Positions 1 through 7,266 of a stretch of DNA of 22,838 bases are shown piece by piece. This DNA is from UBA3537 sp038106885 (GTDB taxonomy: Bacteria; Bacteroidota; Bacteroidia; Flavobacteriales; Flavobacteriaceae). The position numbers were made by a program, and so were the translations under genes. Position 1 is the stretch's first letter. The number at the start of each line of letters is the position of its first letter. The stretch covers positions 1-22,838 of the forward strand of contig JAYNFX010000025.1 in NCBI GenBank assembly GCA_038106885.1, given 5' to 3'. Under the pieces are notes generated by a model. That model was given only the letters and a program-made list of their open reading frames with translations. It was not told where the DNA came from and did no database searches.

Positions 1-10
1 TGTATTCTCT

Positions 11-1249
11 CTAAGTTGACTGTTTTTTACTCTTTTTTAGAGTTATTACTGTGATTTCTGGCCAAATACCCACTCTACCTGGAAATGCCAAGTATCCAAA
101 TCCACGATTAACATTTAAATATTGTCCTGCTCTTTCATAAAGCCCAGCCCAAAATTTATATCTCCATTTAACAGGACTCCATTTAATTATTCCAGGTATC
201 TCAATTCCAAATTGCATGCCGTGAGTATGACCACTTAGTGTGAGATGATAATGCAGCTTATCTTTTAAAACTTCATACTGCCAATGAGAAGGATCATGAC
301 TTAATAAAATTTTAAAATCATTAGGATTTACCCCTATTATAGCTTTGCTTAAATCTCCTTTTTGTTTAAATCCTTTGCCCCAGTTTTCAACCCCAATAAC
401 GGCTAATCTAGAATTACCTCTTCTAATAAACTTTGACTCATCTAATAAAAGCTGGAATCCCATATCTTTTTGAACTTTCAACATCTCATCAAAATTTTTC
501 GCTTTTGCTTCATCGGTTTCCCAGCGAACATAATCTCCATAATCATGATTACCTAAAATTGAAAATATACCATCTTTAGCTTCTAATTTAGAAAAGGTAG
601 ATTTCCATGGGTTAATTTCAGAAGTCCTACTATTTACCAAATCCCCAGTAAACATGATAACATCTGATTTTTGATCATTGATTAATTTAACACCATATTC
701 AACTTTCTCTTTATTGTCAAAACTACCTGAGTGAATATCACTTATTTGAGATATTTTATAACCATTAAATTCTTCGGGAAGATCATCATAGAAAAGTGTA
801 TATTTTAATACTTTATAATTATATTTCCCTTTTGTAATACCATAAAGAATTGACAAAAAGGGAATTGCTGCGGTTCCAAGTGCAATCTGACTAATAAATT
901 TTCTTCGCCCATTAAAAAAAGAACGGTCAATTGAATTATTTTTTGAAATATAAGTATTAAAAAAACCTTCAAAAAATCGAAAAATATCTTCACCAAACAT
1001 GAACGATATCAAAATTAATTTTGGAATAAAAACAAGTACTAGTAATGCAAACGCAAAATAAAATCCTGAATTAATACCTGCAGAGCGATCAAAATTCAAT
1101 GATTGATAAATTATATTTCCTATAGAAAAAAGAGAAATAATAAAATATATTAACGCAACTAGAGAATTTTTTGTTAATGTTCTAAGGCTTTGAAAGGCAT
1201 AAAAATCAAAAACTAAAAAAATAATAATAAAAATTATCAGGCGAATCAC
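11..1249 (-). CDS. Membrane-anchored calcineurin-like metallophosphoesterase
   Basis: 412 aa. The carboxy-terminal two thirds carry the calcineurin-like phosphoesterase motifs in order: SDIH (D171, H173), GDLV (D203), GNHD (N234, H235), a later SHDPSHW, and GHTHG. These are the usual ligands of a two-metal centre, so a phosphomonoesterase or phosphodiesterase is expected, as in the YkuE/YaeI group; the substrate is unknown. The first 140 residues hold three hydrophobic segments (about 1-22, 28-51, 62-85) and a fourth (about 118-138) directly behind a twin-arginine (R115-R116). Positive charges (R23, K27, K103, R109, R115-K117) favour an N-out topology that places the catalytic domain in the periplasm. 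The start is GTG at 1249; no ATG lies nearby in frame. It diverges from the sugar transporter across 174 bases in which I found no convincing promoter. Family is confident; substrate and topology are inferred. Confidence 0.88.
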   Translation of the reverse strand: MIRLIIFIIIFLVFDFYAFQSLRTLTKNSLVALIYFIISLFSIGNIIYQSLNFDRSAGINSGFYFAFALLVLVFIPKLILISFMFGEDIFRFFEGFFNTYISKNNSIDRSFFNGRRKFISQIALGTAAIPFLSILYGITKGKYNYKVLKYTLFYDDLPEEFNGYKISQISDIHSGSFDNKEKVEYGVKLINDQKSDVIMFTGDLVNSRTSEINPWKSTFSKLEAKDGIFSILGNHDYGDYVRWETDEAKAKNFDEMLKVQKDMGFQLLLDESKFIRRGNSRLAVIGVENWGKGFKQKGDLSKAIIGVNPNDFKILLSHDPSHWQYEVLKDKLHYHLTLSGHTHGMQFGIEIPGIIKWSPVKWRYKFWAGLYERAGQYLNVNRGFGYLAFPGRVGIWPEITVITLKKSKKQST

Positions 1250-1423
1250 TTAAAAAAATTTAGTGCGAAAATAAGATAAAACTTTAGTTTTTTAATTAAG
1301 TCAAAAGTTTTTAACTATACTTTTAGAATTCTTTAATTTTAGTATATTACATATCAAATATTTTAGCCATTTTTTAAAGTAATCTTTTTTTAATTTTTAC
1401 TAGGCTGTATTACTTCAATAAAT

Positions 1424-3094
1424 ATGAATACAAACAAAAATCAATCTGCATTAACCACATTAGTAACAGTGTTTTTTTTCTGGGGATTTATTGCTGCATC
1501 AAATGGGGTCTTTATTCCATTTTGTAAAACTTATTTTAGCATAGATCAATTTCAATCACAATTAGTTGACTTTGCTTTTTATGGAGCTTACTACCTAGGA
1601 GCTCTTTTATTATTTGTAATTTCAAGTTCATTGAAAAAAGACATTCTAAACTCCTGGGGGTACAAAACTGGAATTGTATATGGTCTATTAATTTCTGCTT
1701 TGGGAGCACTACTCATGTTTCCATTTATTGATGGCGCAAAACAAGGAGATACTCCTGTTTTTTACCTAGTGCTACTTGCTCTTTTTATTGTTGGTCTAGG
1801 GTTTTCATTACAACAAACTGCAGCAAATCCCTTTGTAATTTCATTAGGAGAAGAAAAAAGTGGGTCACAACGCCTTAATCTTGCTGGTGGAGTAAATTCT
1901 TTTGGAACTACAATTGGTCCAATAGTTATCGCACTGATTATTTTTGGGTCTTCTCCATTGTCAGGAGATGAATTAAACGAAATGATCATAAACAATGAGA
2001 TAAAATTAACAACAATACAATTTTTATATATTGGTGTTGGTTTATTGTTTCTTGCAGCTTCTGCCTTGTTTTATTTCTCAAAAAAATTACCTAATTCTAA
2101 AACGAACGAATTATTTGAGCCAGCAAATAAGGCTAAAAACATACTGATCTTATTAACTATTATAATTGCAATTTGCTTTGGGCTAATATTTAGCACTTAT
2201 ACAACTTCAAATAATATATCGTCATCTGTTGAAACTAATCGATTGTCATTATTAATTATTGCACTAATAGCAGTAATAGGATGTATTTTTTATGCAAACT
2301 CAAAGGCCTCAAAAAACTCTAAAGGATGGGGTGCAATGAAATATCCACAACTAGTTTTGGGGATGTTAGCAATATTTACTTATGTAGGAGTTGAAGTAAC
2401 TATCCAAAGTAATTTGGGTGAGCTTCTAAAATCAGTTTCCGATAAAGTTAAAAACTTGAATCCTTTAGGTCTCGAGGTTATGAATGATGCAGAAATAGCA
2501 CCATTTATTTCACTCTATTGGGGAGGCCTTATGATAGGCAGGTGGGTTGGAGCTATCACTGTATTCAATCCGAGTAAAGGTTTAAAAAAATGGCTTCTCA
2601 TTATTGTACCATATATTGCCTTTGGGGTTATTTTGCTAGTTAACTATGGGAAATATACTAGCTTTGAAATCTTACTTTTTAGTATTTGCATTGCTACACA
2701 AGTTGGTGGATTTCTCATAGCTAAAGACAAACCAATAAGGACTTTAAAAATATTTAGTTCCCTTGGTATAATAGGAATGATAATAGGGGTTTTCACTTCT
2801 GGCAACTTAGCATTATATGCTTTACTTTCTGGTGGCTTATTTTGTTCAATTATGTGGCCATGTATATTTACTTTAAGCCTTACAGGTCTTGGAAAATATA
2901 CAGCTCAAGGTTCAGCATTTTTGATAATGATGATTTTGGGTGGAGCTATAATACCACCTTTGCAAGGTAAATTAGCTGATATTTTTAGCATACAATCCTC
3001 ATATTGGATTGCTGTGGTTTGCTTTGTGTATTTACTTTTCTATAGTTACAAAACAAAAACAACATTAATTAAACAAGGTCTTAATACAGATTAA
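1424..3094 (+). CDS. FucP/GluP-type sugar MFS permease, enlarged form
   Basis: 556 aa inner-membrane permease of the fucose/glucose/galactose:H+ symporter group of the major facilitator superfamily. Family hallmarks are visible: FFFWGFIAA near the amino end, GFSLQQTAANPF around 125-137, GGVNSFGTTIGP around 155, SLYWGGLMIGRWVGA around 362-376, FCSIMWPCIFTLSL, and GGAIIPPLQGKLAD near the end. E. coli FucP is about 440 aa with 12 helices. This protein adds two hydrophobic segments between the halves (about 238-262 and 272-292) and two more between the standard helices 9 and 10 (about 413-432 and 442-460), so I count about 16. The start is the ATG at 1424. polA follows after 26 bases on the same strand and may be co-transcribed. 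The sugar specificity cannot be read from sequence; no sugar-catabolic gene lies nearby. Confidence 0.87.
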   Translation: MNTNKNQSALTTLVTVFFFWGFIAASNGVFIPFCKTYFSIDQFQSQLVDFAFYGAYYLGALLLFVISSSLKKDILNSWGYKTGIVYGLLISALGALLMFPFIDGAKQGDTPVFYLVLLALFIVGLGFSLQQTAANPFVISLGEEKSGSQRLNLAGGVNSFGTTIGPIVIALIIFGSSPLSGDELNEMIINNEIKLTTIQFLYIGVGLLFLAASALFYFSKKLPNSKTNELFEPANKAKNILILLTIIIAICFGLIFSTYTTSNNISSSVETNRLSLLIIALIAVIGCIFYANSKASKNSKGWGAMKYPQLVLGMLAIFTYVGVEVTIQSNLGELLKSVSDKVKNLNPLGLEVMNDAEIAPFISLYWGGLMIGRWVGAITVFNPSKGLKKWLLIIVPYIAFGVILLVNYGKYTSFEILLFSICIATQVGGFLIAKDKPIRTLKIFSSLGIIGMIIGVFTSGNLALYALLSGGLFCSIMWPCIFTLSLTGLGKYTAQGSAFLIMMILGGAIIPPLQGKLADIFSIQSSYWIAVVCFVYLLFYSYKTKTTLIKQGLNTD

Positions 3095-3120
3095 TAAATT
3101 GTATTAAAAGTTAAATATTT

Positions 3121-5958
3121 ATGTCAAAACAAAAACGTTTGTTCCTTTTAGATGCTTATGCTCTGATATTTAGAGGATATTATGCATTTATTAAAAACCC
3201 TAGGATTAATTCAAAGGGATTAGATACGTCTGCTATTTTGGGTTTTACAAATTCTCTTTTAGATGTAATTAAAAGAGAAAGACCAGATCATATTGCAGTT
3301 TGTTTTGATAAAGGCGGAAGCACTGATCGTATTGAAATCTTTCCTGAGTATAAAGCTAATCGAGATGAAACTCCTGAGGGGATAAAAATTGCTGTTCCAT
3401 ATATCTATAGGCTTTTGGATGCAATGAATATTCCAGTAATATTTAAAGAAGGTTATGAAGCAGATGACATCATAGGAACTTTAGCTAAAAAAGCTGAAAA
3501 AAAGGGTTTTCAAACATTCATGGTTACCCCAGATAAAGATTTTGCTCAACTTGTTAGTGATAATATTTTCATGTATCGCCCAATGTTTGGAGGAGGATAT
3601 GAAACATGGGGGATAAAAGAAGTCAAAGAAAAATTTGAAGTTAATGATCCTAAACAAGTCATAGACTTTCTGGGGATGAAAGGGGATGCTGTAGATAATA
3701 TCCCTGGCCTGCCAGGAGTAGGTGATAAAACTGCCAAAAAGTTCATAAATCTATATGGAAGTATGGAAGGACTAATTGCAAATACCCATGAGCTTAAAGG
3801 AAAGATGAAAGAAAAGGTAGAGGCTAATGCTGAACTTGGCCTTCTTTCTAAAAAACTTGCTACAATTCTGCTAGATGTACCTGTTGAGTTCGATATTAAA
3901 AATTTCGAACTAAATGAACCTGATTATGACAATATTAATGCTATTTTTCAAGAATTGGAATTTAGGAGGCTAGCTGAAAATTTTAAAAAAACTTTCAATT
4001 CTCTTTCAAAAAGCGAAAATTTGGAGAAGATTGAAAAAAAAGAAAATGATACCAAAGTTAAAAAACCGACAGTTGCTGGTGGTGGTCAATTTTCCCTTTT
4101 TGATGATCCGCAAGAAACTATAGAATCTAATATTACAATTAAAAGGGCCAACATTAATTCAGTATCACACTTTTATCAATTTGTTGAAACAGATCTTGCT
4201 TTTGAAATATTTTTAGAACATTTAAGCAGACAAAAATCTGTGTGTTTTGATACAGAGACTACAAGTTTAAACCCATTAAGGGCTAAAATAGTCGGAATTG
4301 CATTTTCATGGGAATCCCATAAAGGGTTTTATATTCCTTTCCCAGAAAATGATCTAAAATCTAAACATATTATAGAAAAACTAAGACCTTTTTTTGAAAA
4401 TTCATCAGTTGAAAAAATTGGTCAAAATTTAAAATATGATATTAAGGTTTTGAACCAGTATAAAATAGCTGTTAAAGGCCCATTGTTTGATACCATGATT
4501 GCCCATTATATAATAAATCCTGATATGCGACATAACATGTCTGTATTAGCTGAGAATTATTTGAATTATGAAGTAATTCCAATTGAAAATTTGATTGGTA
4601 AAAAAGGGAAAAATCAAAAATCAATGCGTGAGGTTGATTTGAAAGAAGTTACAGAATATGCTGTTGAAGATGCTGATATAACTTTTCAGTTAGCGAAACT
4701 TTTTAAAAAGGAAATGACGGAAGCAAATATGATTGAACTATTTAATTCCATTGAAATTCCCTTAATTAATGTTCTTGCTTCAATGGAATCTGAAGGGGTT
4801 TGTCTAGATGTTGAATTTTTAAAAACTTTGTCTATTGATTTAAATAATGATATTAAAAATTTAGAAAGAAAAATTTATGATCAAGCTGGAGAAGTTTTTA
4901 ATATCTCATCTCCAAAACAACTGGGGGCCATTTTATTTGAAAAACTAAAGCTTGTTGATAAACCCAAAAAAACAAAGACTGGTCAGTATAGTACAGCGGA
5001 GGATATTCTATCAACATTAGCAAAAGATCATGAAATAATAAAAAATATTCTTGAATACAGAGCTCTAGCAAAGTTGAAAAGCACATATGTAGATGCGTTG
5101 CCAGAGCAAGTCCTTGAGTCAACTGGACATATTCATACACAATACTTGCAAGCAGTTGCTGCTACGGGGCGACTAAGTAGTATTAATCCTAATTTACAAA
5201 ATATACCAATTCGAACAGATCGTGGTAAACAAGTTAGAAAAGCATTTATTCCTAGAAACAATGACTATGTTTTGTTAGCTGCTGATTACTCTCAAATTGA
5301 ATTACGTGTAATTGCTGCCTTAAGTAAGGAAGAGACTATGATTGAAGCATTTAAAAATGGGGAAGATATTCATTCATCTACTGCTGCAAAAGTTTTCAAT
5401 GTTGAAATTTCAGAGGTAACAAGAGAACAAAGAAGTAATGCAAAGACTGTAAACTTTGGAATTATTTATGGTGTTTCGGCATTTGGATTAAGTAATCAAA
5501 CAGAATTGAACAGATCACAATCAAAAGAATTGATTGAAACTTATTACAAAACTTATCCAAAACTGAGGGCTTTTATAGCTGATCAGGTTGATTTCGCAAG
5601 AGAGAATGGATATGTTAAAACAATATCTGGCCGTAGACGTTACTTAAAGGATATTAATTCTCAAAATGCCATAGTAAGAGGCGCAGCAGAGCGAAATGCG
5701 GTAAATGCTCCTATTCAAGGAAGCGCAGCAGATATAATTAAAATTGCAATGATTAATATTCACAAGAAGCTAAAAAATAATAACTACAAAACAAAAATGC
5801 TATTGCAAGTTCACGATGAACTTGTATTTGATGTTTTTAAACCAGAGCTGGAAAAAATTAAATCATTGGTTAAATCTGAAATGGAAAATGCTTACGAAAT
5901 GTCGATTCCCCTAGAAGTAGAAATTGATACAGGAAAAAACTGGCTTGAAGCGCACTAA
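3121..5958 (+). CDS. polA: DNA polymerase I
   Basis: 945 aa, slightly longer than the 928 aa E. coli enzyme, with all three domains. The 5'-3' exonuclease (FEN) domain fills about 1-290, with LLDAYALIFRGYYAF, EADDIIGTLA, TPDKDFAQL and the helix-hairpin stretch NIPGLPGVGDKTA. A charged linker (about 293-345) contains QFSLF (323-327), like a beta-clamp-binding peptide. The 3'-5' proofreading domain keeps its acidic residues: DTET (D377, E379), GQNLKYD and YAVEDAD, so proofreading is probably active, unlike in some PolA families. The polymerase domain has motif A DYSQIELR (D722), motif B with KTVNFGIIYG and motif C VHDE (H898, D899). It acts in Okazaki-fragment maturation and excision repair. 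The start is the ATG at 3121, followed by MSKQKRLFLLDAYAL. Its TAA stop overlaps the odhB stop by four bases, tail to tail. Confidence 0.98.
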   Translation: MSKQKRLFLLDAYALIFRGYYAFIKNPRINSKGLDTSAILGFTNSLLDVIKRERPDHIAVCFDKGGSTDRIEIFPEYKANRDETPEGIKIAVPYIYRLLDAMNIPVIFKEGYEADDIIGTLAKKAEKKGFQTFMVTPDKDFAQLVSDNIFMYRPMFGGGYETWGIKEVKEKFEVNDPKQVIDFLGMKGDAVDNIPGLPGVGDKTAKKFINLYGSMEGLIANTHELKGKMKEKVEANAELGLLSKKLATILLDVPVEFDIKNFELNEPDYDNINAIFQELEFRRLAENFKKTFNSLSKSENLEKIEKKENDTKVKKPTVAGGGQFSLFDDPQETIESNITIKRANINSVSHFYQFVETDLAFEIFLEHLSRQKSVCFDTETTSLNPLRAKIVGIAFSWESHKGFYIPFPENDLKSKHIIEKLRPFFENSSVEKIGQNLKYDIKVLNQYKIAVKGPLFDTMIAHYIINPDMRHNMSVLAENYLNYEVIPIENLIGKKGKNQKSMREVDLKEVTEYAVEDADITFQLAKLFKKEMTEANMIELFNSIEIPLINVLASMESEGVCLDVEFLKTLSIDLNNDIKNLERKIYDQAGEVFNISSPKQLGAILFEKLKLVDKPKKTKTGQYSTAEDILSTLAKDHEIIKNILEYRALAKLKSTYVDALPEQVLESTGHIHTQYLQAVAATGRLSSINPNLQNIPIRTDRGKQVRKAFIPRNNDYVLLAADYSQIELRVIAALSKEETMIEAFKNGEDIHSSTAAKVFNVEISEVTREQRSNAKTVNFGIIYGVSAFGLSNQTELNRSQSKELIETYYKTYPKLRAFIADQVDFARENGYVKTISGRRRYLKDINSQNAIVRGAAERNAVNAPIQGSAADIIKIAMINIHKKLKNNNYKTKMLLQVHDELVFDVFKPELEKIKSLVKSEMENAYEMSIPLEVEIDTGKNWLEAH

Positions 5959-7166
5959 AGATCTAATGCTTTCTTTACATCATTATCCATCAATATTTCA
6001 TGAGGGCTTTCTAAAGCTTCTTTTATGGCAACTAAAAATCCTACAGATTCTTTTCCATCAATTATTCTGTGATCATAAGATAAAGCTACATACATCATTG
6101 GACGAACCTCAACTTTTCCATTGACGGCGACTGGGCGCTCTATAATATTATGCATGCCAAGAATTCCACTTTGAGGTGGATTTATTATCGGCGTTGATAA
6201 CATACTGCCAAATACTCCTCCGTTTGAAATAGTAAAGGTTCCACCAGTCATTTCATCAACTGTAATTTGACCTTCTCTTGCTCTAATAGCTAGACGCTTG
6301 ACTTCGGATTCAATACCTAGAAAAGATAATTTTTCAGCATTTCTGATAACAGGAACCATTAAGCCCTTAGGCCCTGAAACAGCAATACTTATATCACAAA
6401 AATCATAAGAAATCATCTCTTTACCGTCAATCATTGAATTTACAGCAGGAAAAAGCCTAAGAGCGCGGACAACAGAAAGGGTGAAAAAACTCATGAATCC
6501 TAAACTAACCCCATGTTTTTCCTTGAAAGATTCTTTATACTTTTTTCTCAATTCAAAAATTGGAGACATATCAACCTCATTAAAAGTAGTAAGCATTGCT
6601 GTCTCATTTTTAGCAGAAACTAATCGCTCAGCAACTTTTCTTCGAAGCATTGAAAGCTTTGTACGAGTAACTCCTCTATCCTTAGTTTCTACTTTTTTAC
6701 CCATTGATGGTACTGCTTTTATTGCATCATCTTTTGTTATTCGACCATCTTTTCCAGTTCCAATAACATCAGAGCTAATCAAATTCTTTTCAGCTAATAT
6801 TTTTTTTGCAGCAGGGCTAGCGGTTCCAGAAGCATATGTTGATTCTGAAGGCTTACTAATTTTCGCCTCATTTTTTAAAACTTTCTTAGAGTCAGAAGCA
6901 CTTGAGCCTGAGTTGTCTTTAGGCTTAGCTGCACTTGTATCAATTAAACAGACAACTGATCCAACATCTACAGCATCACCTTCACTAGCTTTAAGGGTTA
7001 TTGTTCCACTTTCTTCAGCTGGCAACTCTAAAGTTGCTTTGTCACTGTCGACTTCAGCAATAGCTTGATCTTTTTCAACATAATCTCCGTCTTGTACCAA
7101 CCACTCTGCTATTTCAACTTCAGTAATTGATTCTCCAGGCGAAGGCACTTTCATTTCTAAAATCAT
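5955..7166 (-). CDS. odhB: 2-oxoglutarate dehydrogenase E2, dihydrolipoyl succinyltransferase
   Basis: 403 aa (also called sucB). This E2 core transfers the succinyl group from lipoyl-lysine to CoA in the TCA cycle. One lipoyl domain spans about 1-75 with the attachment lysine K43 in DSDKAT. A Pro/Ala/Ser/Lys-rich linker (about 78-112) leads to the E1/E3-binding domain (about 112-152, containing SPAAKKILAEKNL and GKDGRITKDD). The acyltransferase domain runs from about 165 to the end and carries the catalytic DHRIIDG (H366, D370). The conserved MKVPSPGESITE at the amino end supports the ATG at 7166. It lies 100 bases downstream of sucA in the same direction, with its own promoter-like sequence at 7189-7219. 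Assignment to succinyl rather than acetyl transfer rests on the single lipoyl domain and the linkage to sucA. The stop overlaps polA by four bases. No E3 (lpd) gene is present. Confidence 0.95.
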   Translation of the reverse strand: MILEMKVPSPGESITEVEIAEWLVQDGDYVEKDQAIAEVDSDKATLELPAEESGTITLKASEGDAVDVGSVVCLIDTSAAKPKDNSGSSASDSKKVLKNEAKISKPSESTYASGTASPAAKKILAEKNLISSDVIGTGKDGRITKDDAIKAVPSMGKKVETKDRGVTRTKLSMLRRKVAERLVSAKNETAMLTTFNEVDMSPIFELRKKYKESFKEKHGVSLGFMSFFTLSVVRALRLFPAVNSMIDGKEMISYDFCDISIAVSGPKGLMVPVIRNAEKLSFLGIESEVKRLAIRAREGQITVDEMTGGTFTISNGGVFGSMLSTPIINPPQSGILGMHNIIERPVAVNGKVEVRPMMYVALSYDHRIIDGKESVGFLVAIKEALESPHEILMDNDVKKALDL

Positions 7167-7188
7167 GACATCTAACTTTTCAGTAATT

Positions 7189-7219
7189 CAAAGTTAATAT
7201 TATATTCAATGGCCCCCAA
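7189..7219 (-). promoter_or_regulatory. Predicted promoter of odhB
   Basis: On the minus strand a TTG (7219-7217) is followed after 20 bases by TAACTTTG (7196-7189). This fits the Bacteroidota form TTG-N(17-23)-TAnnTTTG. Transcription would begin near 7184-7186, about 18-20 bases before the ATG at 7166. It suggests that odhB can be expressed separately from sucA. Confidence 0.6.
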
Positions 7220-7266
7220 TATTTTCATAATTATTTTAAACTTAAGAATTTTGTGAACTGTGTTAA

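Noticed and set aside
1250..1423. Promoters or small RNA in the 174-base divergent gap between the phosphoesterase and the sugar transporter
   Set aside because: Only one-mismatch -7 candidates were found (1266-1273 on minus, 1359-1366 on plus) with no properly spaced TTG; the rest is plain A/T-rich sequence with no tRNA-like or hairpin structure that I can support.
6481..7068. 195-codon open frame on the plus strand inside odhB
   Set aside because: It is fully antisense to the conserved odhB coding region, has Ser/Ala-rich low-complexity content mirroring the E2 linker, and shows no domain of its own.
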